Shown here: positions 51,578-59,465 of the stretch, one piece after another
How positions within the stretch are numbered: the stretch's first letter is position 1
How the letters are laid out: the number at the start of each line of letters is the position of its first letter
Assembly (NCBI GenBank): GCA_044360075.1
Contig: JBIKLA010000001.1
Coordinates: 62,001-126,000 of the forward strand
Direction of reading: 5' to 3'
DNA: 64,000 nucleotides
From: OMII01 sp947467385
Lineage (GTDB): Bacteria; Bdellovibrionota_C; UBA2361; OMII01
Program-made: the position numbers and the translations under genes
The notes under the pieces: generated by a model
Database searches by the model: none
Told to the model about the DNA's origin: nothing
The model's input: the letters and a program-made list of their open reading frames with translations, nothing else

Positions 51578-53656
51578 TTACTGCACCAGGAAGGATGCAA
51601 TCAGGAGCGAGAGGATCGACACCATCTTGATCAGGATGTTGAGAGCTGGCCCGGAGGTGTCCTTGAACGGATCGCCTACCGTGTCGCCAACAACAGCTGC
51701 CTTGTGGGCATCAGAGCCCTTCTTCTCGCCCTCAACGAGGCCCTGCTCGATGAACTTCTTGGCGTTGTCCCAGGCACCGCCCGTGTTGGACATGAAGAGC
51801 CCAAGGACGACACCCACGACCGTCGTTCCAAGGAGAAGGCCCGCAAGTGCATCCGGGCCCATAAGGACGCACACAATCACCGGCGTGAACAGGGCGATGA
51901 GGCCCGGAGCGCGCATCTCGGTGAGGGCGGCCTTGGTTGAGATCTCGACGCAGCGAGACACGTCAGGCTTTGCGCCCTCCTTGCCCTCAAGCAGTCCCGG
52001 AATCTCACGGAACTGGCGGCGAATCTCGTTCACGATCAGCGAGGCGGCCTTGCCGACCGACTGCATCGTGCAGGCAACGACGAGGCCTGGAAGCATTCCT
52101 CCGATGAACACTCCCATCACGAGGTTTGGGTTCGTGATCGAGAGGTTGATGCTGACACCCTTCGAGATGAAGGTCTGCGTGAACGCGCCGAACACAGCAA
52201 GCGCCGTGAGGCCCGCTGACCCGATGGCGAAACCCTTACCGATAGCAGCAGTGGTGTTGCCAAGAGCGTCGAGCTTGTCAGTGATGGCGCGAGTTTCAGC
52301 ACCAAGGTGAGACATTTCGGAGATGCCGCCCGCGTTGTCAGCTATAGGGCCGTACGCGTCAACGGTCATGATGATGCCCGTGGTCGAGAGCATCGCCACG
52401 CCTGCGAGAGCCACGCCGTACACGCCGCCGAAGTGGAATGATACGAGCACTGCCGCAACGATAACCAGCACCGGAAGCGCTACGCTGCGGAATCCCACGG
52501 CGATGCCGGTGATGATGCAGGTAGCAGGGCCGGTCTTGGCGGCGTTTACGATCTCAAAGACGGGCTTCGATGAGGTGTAGTACTCCGTCAAGAGCCCGAT
52601 GCCGATACCGCACAGGGTTCCAAACACCACCGGCACCCACAGACTGAACGTCAGCGGGGAGAATAGCGGCATGAAGACCGCCGATGCGGCGACGAAGAGC
52701 ACGGAGGCGATCAGCACTGCAAAGCGCAGGGCCTTGGCTGGGTCTCCGTCCTTAAGCACGCCCATCCACTTGATGGCGATGAATGAGGAGATTGTCCCGA
52801 AAAGCCCAAGAATTAGGGGCGTGCCCATAAGCCAGTACTGGCCGATCTTTGGGTCGGTTGCGGGGTCGCTCATGAGCTTGGTGATGTCGCCTGCGGCCAT
52901 CGTTGCGGCGAGCGCAAGGCAGCCGATGATGCAGGTGACGTAAGACTCAAAGATGTCCGCGCCCATGCCGGCGACGTCGCCCACGTTGTCGCCAACGTTG
53001 TCTGCGATAACGCCCGGGTTGCGTGGGTCATCTTCCGGAATTCCCGCCTCGACTTTGCCTACGAGGTCCGACCCTACGTCAGCAGCCTTGGTGTAGATCC
53101 CTCCGCCTACGCGGGCAAAGAGAGCTACTGAGGACGCGCCCATCGCGAAGCCGATGATCGGCTCGTGGGCCTTGACCAGATCGGCAACGCCCTGCGGGAG
53201 AAAGTAAAGGAAGAGGGAGCCAACGCCGATAAGGCCGAGCGCCGCAACGGTGAGGCCCATGACGGCTCCTCCGTTGAAAGCAACCATAAGCGCCTGTCCA
53301 GGCTGCTTCTCTGAGGCTGCTTGCGCCGTGCGAACATTCGCCATCGTGGCGGCCTTCATGCCCAGGAAGCCGGCAAGGAGGGAGCTGAATGCTCCGAGCA
53401 GGAAGCATCCGGCCGTTGCCCAGTTGAGGGTGTACATGATCGCTAGGGAAGCTACGCCGATAAACCCTGACAGGTAGAGCGACTGCTGCTTCAGGTACGC
53501 AAGGGCACCGTCTCGGATCAAGCCGCTTATCTCTTGCATGCGCGCGTTGCCGGCGGGAAGCGCTTGAATGCTGACGTACATTCGGTACGCCAATAGGAAC
53601 GCGAACACACCGAAGAGGGGGGTGGCCCACGTTAGAACGGAATAAGACATAGACAT
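51578..53656 (-). CDS. hppA: membrane-bound ion-translocating pyrophosphatase, K+-dependent type
   Basis: The 692-residue polytopic protein couples pyrophosphate hydrolysis to pumping of H+ or Na+ across the inner membrane. The substrate site carries GGGIYTKAADVGSDLVGK, EDDPRNPGVIADNVGDNVGD and the C-terminal VVGDTVGDPFKDTSGPALN. The segment GNTTAAIGKGFAIGSA has Ala where K+-independent enzymes have Lys, so K+ dependence is expected. The pumped ion cannot be read safely. ATG 53656 is preferred to the TTG codon at 53668. A good promoter lies about 160 bp upstream, and a strong terminator follows the stop. Confidence 0.95.
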   Translation of the reverse strand: MSMSYSVLTWATPLFGVFAFLLAYRMYVSIQALPAGNARMQEISGLIRDGALAYLKQQSLYLSGFIGVASLAIMYTLNWATAGCFLLGAFSSLLAGFLGMKAATMANVRTAQAASEKQPGQALMVAFNGGAVMGLTVAALGLIGVGSLFLYFLPQGVADLVKAHEPIIGFAMGASSVALFARVGGGIYTKAADVGSDLVGKVEAGIPEDDPRNPGVIADNVGDNVGDVAGMGADIFESYVTCIIGCLALAATMAAGDITKLMSDPATDPKIGQYWLMGTPLILGLFGTISSFIAIKWMGVLKDGDPAKALRFAVLIASVLFVAASAVFMPLFSPLTFSLWVPVVFGTLCGIGIGLLTEYYTSSKPVFEIVNAAKTGPATCIITGIAVGFRSVALPVLVIVAAVLVSFHFGGVYGVALAGVAMLSTTGIIMTVDAYGPIADNAGGISEMSHLGAETRAITDKLDALGNTTAAIGKGFAIGSAGLTALAVFGAFTQTFISKGVSINLSITNPNLVMGVFIGGMLPGLVVACTMQSVGKAASLIVNEIRRQFREIPGLLEGKEGAKPDVSRCVEISTKAALTEMRAPGLIALFTPVIVCVLMGPDALAGLLLGTTVVGVVLGLFMSNTGGAWDNAKKFIEQGLVEGEKKGSDAHKAAVVGDTVGDPFKDTSGPALNILIKMVSILSLLIASFLVQ

Positions 53657-53815
53657 GGTAACACTCAACTCACTAGACGAATGGTTTACTTACGGCGACA
53701 GCCAAGCAAAAGAGCACAAACCTCCCCGAAGCTGGGGAACCAAAACCCTCGGACGATTTTGGTGTTTGACCCCTGAGAGCTGCCTCCGTAAGTGCCTGAA
53801 AGTAAAGGCGGGGAG

Positions 53816-53843
53816 ATTGTAGCTGTTGTGACAGCGGAGTCAA
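53816..53843 (-). promoter_or_regulatory. sigma-70 promoter of hppA
   Basis: On the minus strand TTGACT (53843-53838) and TACAAT (53821-53816) are separated by 16 bp, the best promoter match in the window. Transcription would start near 53809 and leave a leader of about 150 nt. The rest of the 312-bp gap from 53657 to 53968 shows only a short CCCC/GGGG hairpin near 53727-53740 and no gene. Confidence 0.65.
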
Positions 53844-53968
53844 CCCGAGTCGGTTAGACCTACAGCAAAGCAAGACTTTGTAATCGTTAAATAATTTCTA
53901 AGTAGAGAGAGGCAGCGGGAGATTTCTAACCCACGACGCCGTCTGTACTAGTGTTATAACGCTGCTCG

Positions 53969-55642
53969 TTAGTGCGTCAGCTTCTTGTACTTAATCCGGT
54001 GCGGGGTCTCGGCGTCAGCGCCGAGCCTGCGCTTCCTGTCCACTTCGTAGTCTTGGTAGTTCCCTTCGAACCACACAATCTGGCTGTCCCCCTCAAAGGC
54101 GAGGATGTGGGTTGCGATTCGGTCCAGGAACCAGCGATCGTGGCTTATGACCACAGCGCAGCCGCCGAAGTTCACAAGGGCCTCCTCAAGCGCTCGCAGC
54201 GTGTTGACGTCGAGGTCGTTCGTGGGCTCATCGAGCAGGATGACGTTGCCGCCAGAGCGAAGCATCTTTGCAAGGTGCACCCGGTTTCGCTCTCCGCCGG
54301 AGAGTTTGCCGACCTCCTTCTGCTGGTCGGGGCCCGCGAAGTTGAACTTCGCAACGTAGGCGCGGGCGTTCACCTCCTTGTCCCCGAGCTTGATGAGATC
54401 GAGGCCATCCGCGATCTCCTCGTATACGCTCTTCTTGTTGTTGAGGTGGTCTCGGCTCTGGTTGACGTACGAGAGCACGACCGTTTCTCCCACCTTGAAG
54501 TTTCCGCTGTCGGCCTTCTCCTGGCCGGTGATGAGGTTAAAGAGCGTGGTCTTGCCGGCACCGTTTGGCCCGATGACACCGACGATGCTGCCGCGCGGCA
54601 GGCTAAAGTCGAGGTTCTCAAAGAGAAGCCGATCGCCGAAAGACTTTGAAACCCCCTTGGCCTCGATGACGACCTCGCCCAGGCGCTTTCCAGGGGGAAT
54701 GTAAATCTCAAGCTCCTCGATCTTCTTCTCCTGCTCCGCGTTGAGCATGTCCTCGTAGGCTTGGATTCGGGCCTTTGACTTGGCTTGGCGGGCGCGTGGG
54801 GACTGCTGAATCCACTCGAGCTCCCGGGCGAGGGTCTTTTGGCGCTTGGATTCCGATTTTTCCTCAAGCTCAAGTCGCTGCCTCTTCTGGTCGAGCCAGC
54901 TAGAGTAGTTGCCCTCCCAGGGCACCCCGTGACCACGGTCGAGCTCAAGGATCCACTTTGCTACGTTGTCGAGGAAGTAACGGTCGTGGGTAATGCAGAC
55001 AACGGCTCCCGGGTACTCCTGCAGGTGCCGCTCAAGCCATGCCACTGACTCGGCGTCGAGGTGGTTGGTCGGCTCATCCAGGAGGAGCAGCTCGGGTTTC
55101 TGCAGGAGGAGTCGGCATAGCGCCACGCGCCGCCGCTCTCCACCGGAGAGGGTGTCAACTGGCGAGTCGCCTGGGGGGCAGCGAAGGGCATCCATTGCGA
55201 TCTCAAGGGTGCGGTCGAGCTCCCATGCGCCGAGCGCGTCTATCTTGTCCTGAAGCGCGGCCTGCCGGTCGATGAGCTTCTCCATCTCCTCGGGGGAGAT
55301 GTCCTCTCCGAGCTTTGCACTTACGGCCTCAAAGTCCGCCAGGAGCGAGGCGGCTTCTCCGCATCCCTCCATCACGTTCTCCTTCACCGTCTTGTTCGGG
55401 TTAAGCTTCGGCTCCTGCTCAAGGTAGCCGATGGTGAGGTTAGGACGGAGCGAGAGATCCCCGCTGAACTCCTTGTCGAGGCCGGCTATGATCTTGAGAA
55501 GGCTCGATTTTCCTGAGCCGTTGAGGCCTACGATGCCGATCTTGGCGCCCTCAAAGAAGGAGAGGGAGATGTCTTTAAGAACCTGCTTTCCGGGAGGGAA
55601 CGTGCGGTTCATGCGGTGCATTGAGAAGATAATTGGTGGCAT
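53969..55642 (-). CDS. ettA: ABC-F ATPase, energy-dependent translational throttle EttA
   Basis: EttA binds the ribosomal E site and gates translation elongation by ATP level. The 557-residue protein starts at ATG 55642 with PPIIFSMHRMNRTFPPGK, the normal EttA N-terminus and length. The longer frame upstream adds non-homologous residues. It has two ATP cassettes: GLNGSGKSS with LSGGERRRVALCRLL and LLDEPTNHLDAES, then GPNGAGKTT with LSGGERNRVHLAKML and ILLDEPTNDLD. Between them lie an EttA-type arm and the charged linker helices (LELEEKSESKRQKTLARELEWI). No membrane partner is present, as expected. Confidence 0.95.
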   Translation of the reverse strand: MPPIIFSMHRMNRTFPPGKQVLKDISLSFFEGAKIGIVGLNGSGKSSLLKIIAGLDKEFSGDLSLRPNLTIGYLEQEPKLNPNKTVKENVMEGCGEAASLLADFEAVSAKLGEDISPEEMEKLIDRQAALQDKIDALGAWELDRTLEIAMDALRCPPGDSPVDTLSGGERRRVALCRLLLQKPELLLLDEPTNHLDAESVAWLERHLQEYPGAVVCITHDRYFLDNVAKWILELDRGHGVPWEGNYSSWLDQKRQRLELEEKSESKRQKTLARELEWIQQSPRARQAKSKARIQAYEDMLNAEQEKKIEELEIYIPPGKRLGEVVIEAKGVSKSFGDRLLFENLDFSLPRGSIVGVIGPNGAGKTTLFNLITGQEKADSGNFKVGETVVLSYVNQSRDHLNNKKSVYEEIADGLDLIKLGDKEVNARAYVAKFNFAGPDQQKEVGKLSGGERNRVHLAKMLRSGGNVILLDEPTNDLDVNTLRALEEALVNFGGCAVVISHDRWFLDRIATHILAFEGDSQIVWFEGNYQDYEVDRKRRLGADAETPHRIKYKKLTH

Positions 55643-56680
55643 GAGTGGAACGATACGTTGATGGCGTGAGGGCTGCAAGGGCTTGGCCGGATCCCCGAGC
55701 GGCAGGCTTTGGGAGAGGAGCGCAGGGCCGTCGAGCGCGCCGGGAGCTCGGGCAGCTGAAGTTGAGCAACCGGACAGCGCAAAGTTTCGTTCAGCATGGT
55801 CGGCGATAGGCTCATCAATCGTCGGTATCTGTCCGGTATAGATACTAGATGTCGGTCGAGGTGATGCTCCCTGACCGCGCTGGAGCGCACAGCTCGAAGT
55901 GTTGGCGTCCGCTTTCCTCGGAGGCAACGACCTGACCGTGCGGCTGAGCGAGCAGCGCGGTCCCCACGGGATCCGGAAAAAGCCGCTCGGCGGCAGGCGC
56001 GACGCATTTTTTTTCGACTCGCCAAAAATTTTTTTTGGCTCCGAAGCTGGCTTCACGCGCCGCGAGCGCCCGCAGAGAGAGGCACGGCACAAGGCGCTCA
56101 GGGAAGAGCGAGCGCTCAGAAAGTACGTTTTTTCAGGGAAAAATGGGGCTGTTGAAGCTGATTGAGCTGCGCGAGGCGCACGCCTGCCGGCGCATCTCTC
56201 TGCGGAGCCCGCTTTTCGTCGTGGAAAGAGCGGCGTTCCTGCCGTGAGTGGCGCTTCTCGAAGTATTGACTAAGAGCGTGTTTTACCTTACCTCGTAAAT
56301 GCGCGTCATGTTTTGCGCGCACGATTGATTCGTAGTTAGTTTCAGTCGAGGACAGTTGCCTCTTCTGGTCTCATCAAACGCCGAGTGCCGAAGGTGAGAT
56401 TGAGGACACGCTCGAGCTTAAGTGTTACAGCGGGGACCGATTCGGGTTGTCGCCGAGGGCCATGTAATGTTTAAGGGGATGGGGCATCCCGGTAGCTGCG
56501 TTATGAGCAGCCCAAACAAGCAGCCCCTTCCTCGAGTTTTAGGACTACTGTTGGCAAAGGACTAAGCTTAGGGGATCCGGGCTTCGGGGAACGAAGCTTC
56601 GGTGAAGGGTGCTTGAGCACCACGTTGATAAGCCCCCCAGAGCACTAGTTCGGCGCCAGACGGAAGGCAACTGCACATTG
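55643..56680. other. 1.04-kb gene-poor region between ettA and the ATP-grasp gene
   Basis: Open frames here are short, Arg-rich and unlikely to be coding. The left part (to about 56250) contains two T8 runs at 56007-56014 and 56029-56036. The second is part of an 8-bp hairpin, GCCAAAAA/TTTTTGGC at 56021-56039. TTGACT (56266-56271) with TACCTC 17 bp later is a weak promoter candidate. The right part, 56460-56625, is dense in hairpins and is entered separately. I found no tmRNA, RNase P or 6S RNA signature. Confidence 0.45.
56476..56621 (+). promoter_or_regulatory. hairpin-rich leader upstream of the ATP-grasp gene
   Basis: Four perfect stem-loops occur in 146 nt. GGGATG/CATCCC is at 56476-56490 (GGG loop). 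GCTGC/GCAGC is at 56495-56511 (7-nt loop). GCTTCG/CGAAGC is at 56581-56597 (GGGAA loop), overlapping the palindrome CGAAGCTTCG at 56592-56601. GGTGCT/AGCACC is at 56608-56621. If transcribed from upstream, this would be a long structured 5' leader ending about 60 nt before the gene start. No known riboswitch was recognised. Confidence 0.4.
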
Positions 56681-58342
56681 ATGAGATCTCCTGATAACTC
56701 CTTTAGCAAGGATCCATTCCCTCCATTTTCCGGCAAGGCGAATGCGGTCCCGGGCGCGCAAGGCGCCCCAAACGGCGCAGCACAGGCCGAAGCAGGGGGT
56801 CCACTCGGTCGTCTGGCCGTGCCCGGTTCCGGGGCAAAAATGGGCTCGCAATCGGTCCGCCTGGGCTCGTCGGTGGTTCTCGCGAACGGCTACTCGCTCG
56901 ACCAAGAGCCCATAATTGTTGTGCAAAACTTCCTCCCTAGCCTGCGTGAGTCGGGTGGGCTGCCGATACAGATAGACTCCGAGCCAGACGACAATAAGTC
57001 GACCAATCACCTTGCCGTGCCGTGCTTGGCCGACAACGAGATTGCGCTTACGACGACCCTTCCGGATGGGCTTGTGCAGTATTACATCGAGCGGGGCCTC
57101 CTCTCGTCTCCGGATCAGGTGGTGAGCTTTAACGGAGACCTCAACGGCAAGCGTGCGATCGGGTTTCCCCATTTCGATCCGGTGACCCTGGCGCTCAAGG
57201 AGCGGCCCGCTCTCGGTGATGGCTACTTCGTATCGTGCTTCACGAGCAACTTCATCCGCGAGCAGGCGGAGGAGCTTGGCCTCAAGCCGGTTCAACAGAG
57301 CGACTCATTCCTCACCAACGACAAGATCGGTTTTGGGTCCTTCGCCGAGGAATACGGCTTCTCGGTGTGTCCCAGGGTGGTGCTCAAGCACCGGGGCGAT
57401 CTAGAGCGTGCTGCAACCCGGTTCAAGGACACGCCGGTCTGGACTAAGTACTCGCACGCCTTTGGTGGTGACCTGCTCGTCAAGTGCGATCTCCCGACAA
57501 CTGCCGTCAAGATCGGGGCAGCAGTTTCGCGCATGTTCGGCTCGATAGAGCAGGCGACGCGGGTGAATGACTATCGGGGGGTTACGCTTGAGACGCTGTG
57601 GCCAACGGGGTCGCTTCTGCCGCGCTGCGGCGGCATCACGGTTGAGCAGGATGCGCGCTATATCGATGGCTTCACGACACCGGGAAAGATTCTCGCCACG
57701 GGCAGCAACCTGATGCAGGTCAATTCTGACGGCACCACATCGATCAAGGGTTACTTTGAGCAGATCATCGGCCCTGCTGGGGACTTCTGGGGAAGCTGCG
57801 CGTTTGACCCGGTTGAGCGTTTTGGCTTCTTCATGAAGTATGAGCTTGAGCGGCAGTTTAAGGGAATCGGCCGGTACTGCCAGGAGGAGTTGAGCCTTTT
57901 TGGGCTGGTGGGTGTTGATTTCATGATCATCGAGCGGCCGGACGGCCAGATCCGCCCCGTCATGATTGAGCTCAATGGTCGCCCCCCCATCAGTGCCTGC
58001 TCGCACATCGTGGGGACTGAGAAGCTAAAGGCACCATTTTGGGTTAGTCGCTACATGTGGGCGCCAAACGACCTTACGTCGGCGGCTGATTTCGAGCAGT
58101 CGGTGACGGTTGGCAACACCAACTATGCCCGAACATCGCCAACGGAGGGCGCGATCATCCCGATGTACCTCGCGTCGGTAACCCATAAGGACGAGCAGGG
58201 CCGCTCGGAGGTTGTGATTAAGAAGAACTGGGCCCAGATCCTCGTCGCGGGAGAGAACAAGGAGCACTGCGCCGAACTCTTCCAGATGCTTGAGCGCGAG
58301 AAGGGGATCCACTTCACTAGACCGAACCCTGGTTCGTGGTAA
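56681..58342 (+). CDS. ATP-grasp superfamily ligase-like protein
   Basis: The 553-residue soluble protein has a Rossmann-like pre-ATP-grasp N-terminal part (VVLANGYSLDQEPIIVVQNF; VVSFNGDLNGKRAIGFPHFDP). An ATP-grasp half follows: TPVWTKYSHAFGGDLLVKC as the nucleotide-binding Lys strand, and VGVDFMIIERPDGQIRPVMIELNGRPP with the metal-binding Glu and Asn. This fold makes acyl-phosphates to form amide or peptide bonds. The substrate cannot be told. The first 60 residues are low-complexity Gly/Ala/Pro. ATG 56681 is chosen over the open frame from 56609. An asparaginase-type hydrolase gene starts 38 bp downstream, probably the same operon. The upstream leader is unusually long and structured. Confidence 0.7.
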   Translation: MRSPDNSFSKDPFPPFSGKANAVPGAQGAPNGAAQAEAGGPLGRLAVPGSGAKMGSQSVRLGSSVVLANGYSLDQEPIIVVQNFLPSLRESGGLPIQIDSEPDDNKSTNHLAVPCLADNEIALTTTLPDGLVQYYIERGLLSSPDQVVSFNGDLNGKRAIGFPHFDPVTLALKERPALGDGYFVSCFTSNFIREQAEELGLKPVQQSDSFLTNDKIGFGSFAEEYGFSVCPRVVLKHRGDLERAATRFKDTPVWTKYSHAFGGDLLVKCDLPTTAVKIGAAVSRMFGSIEQATRVNDYRGVTLETLWPTGSLLPRCGGITVEQDARYIDGFTTPGKILATGSNLMQVNSDGTTSIKGYFEQIIGPAGDFWGSCAFDPVERFGFFMKYELERQFKGIGRYCQEELSLFGLVGVDFMIIERPDGQIRPVMIELNGRPPISACSHIVGTEKLKAPFWVSRYMWAPNDLTSAADFEQSVTVGNTNYARTSPTEGAIIPMYLASVTHKDEQGRSEVVIKKNWAQILVAGENKEHCAELFQMLEREKGIHFTRPNPGSW

Positions 58343-58380
58343 AGTATCCGCGAACGCTTCACCACAGGGCGAGGTAAAAC

Positions 58381-59310
58381 ATGTCAGCCACCGTACTCAC
58401 CAGCCACGAAGGACTATTCGGCATTGAGGGAACGATCGCCGCGCTCAAGTCCGGGCGCTCAGGTCTTGACGCCCTGGAGGCTGGGGTAAAGATGGTCGAG
58501 GATGACCATAGTGCCCGCACGGTGGGCTTTGGCGGGGCCCCGAACATCCTCGGAATGATGCAGTGCGATGCATCTGTCATGGATGGGGAGACCCTCATGG
58601 TGGGGGCGGTTGGTGCGCTCCATGGGTGCCGATACCCGATATCAGCCGCGCGCCGCCTTATGGAGACCCTGCCGCACGTTTTCCTGGCGGGAGAGGGGGC
58701 TTCGCGCTTTGCGCGTGAGGCCGGAGTGGAGCAGCACAGCCAGCTCTCTGATGAGGCGCGCGCATGCTACGATAGGTGGCTCTCGGAGAACCTGACGGGT
58801 GAGCAGCGAGCGCATCTCGACAGCATCCCCCTCGCTCCCTTCATCTCGTTTAAGACTCGCAGGGATCTCTCAAAGGGAACGGTGACCTTTCTCGTTCGCG
58901 ACAGTTCAGGCCACATCTTCGGCGGCGTTAGCACCTCAGGCTGGGCCTACAAATATCCTGGTCGCCTGGGTGATTCGCCAGTCATCGGGGCCGGAATGTA
59001 TGTCGATAACCGCTACGGCGGTGCGGCCTGCACGAACACCGGCGAGATGACGATTCGTGCCGGAACGGCCCGATCGGTCGTGCTCTACATGAAGCGAGGC
59101 GCAACGGTCATTGAAGCTGTTCATGAGGCGGCGCAAGACCTGCGGTATCTCAAGAGCGGATATCTCGGGCCAGTGATCATTCACGCGATCGACCGCGCAG
59201 GTGAGCCGTATGTTGCAACCCTCGGCGGCGATGACGGCGATTCCTACTGCGTATGGCGCGAGGGGATGGCGAACTTTGACGAGAAGGCTCCGGTGCTTGT
59301 CCCCGGATAG
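58381..59310 (+). CDS. Ntn-hydrolase of the isoaspartyl peptidase/N4-glucosaminyl-asparaginase family
   Basis: The 309-residue precursor matches the type 2 asparaginase family: GFGGAPNILGMMQCDASVMDG, VGAVGALHGCRYPISAARRLMETLPHVFLAGEGASRFA, and GGVSTSGWAYKYPGRLGDSPVIGAGMYVDN. The Thr167 of KGTVTFLV is the expected nucleophile exposed by autocleavage at Gly166-Thr167. The beta subunit would be about 143 residues. Members cleave beta-aspartyl peptides or GlcNAc-Asn. No signal peptide is visible, so it is probably cytosolic and the isoaspartyl peptidase activity is more likely than glycoasparaginase. The motif before the Thr is Lys-Gly, not His-Asp or Gly-Thr-Val-Gly of classical members. It lies 38 bp after the ATP-grasp gene. 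Confidence 0.85.
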   Translation: MSATVLTSHEGLFGIEGTIAALKSGRSGLDALEAGVKMVEDDHSARTVGFGGAPNILGMMQCDASVMDGETLMVGAVGALHGCRYPISAARRLMETLPHVFLAGEGASRFAREAGVEQHSQLSDEARACYDRWLSENLTGEQRAHLDSIPLAPFISFKTRRDLSKGTVTFLVRDSSGHIFGGVSTSGWAYKYPGRLGDSPVIGAGMYVDNRYGGAACTNTGEMTIRAGTARSVVLYMKRGATVIEAVHEAAQDLRYLKSGYLGPVIIHAIDRAGEPYVATLGGDDGDSYCVWREGMANFDEKAPVLVPG

Positions 59311-59394
59311 GGCCCGAATTCGACATCGCCCCAAGCATTTTCGCTGTCCTTATCTGTTTCGATAGGTACTGCCCATAAAAGACCCCTTTGAATT

Positions 59395-59410
59395 TGGGCC
59401 TAAAGGCCCA
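59395..59410. repeat. TGGGCC/GGCCCA hairpin downstream of the hydrolase gene
   Basis: TGGGCC (59395-59400) and GGCCCA (59405-59410) are perfectly complementary around a TAAA loop. No T-run follows, so it is a candidate operator or 3'-end hairpin, not a proven terminator. Confidence 0.35.
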
Positions 59411-59465
59411 TAGTGTTCCCGAGCATCACCGCGGTTAACGCCCTACCTCCCTGCGGAGAGTCGTG

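Noticed and set aside
53657..53815. A fluoride riboswitch in the hppA leader
   Set aside because: I could not find the conserved GGNGATGG and CTGATGA-type segments.
55643..56092. An N-terminal extension of about 150 residues on EttA
   Set aside because: The frame is open upstream, but the residues are Arg/Pro/Ser-rich and unlike any ABC-F protein. ATG 55642 gives the normal EttA start and length.
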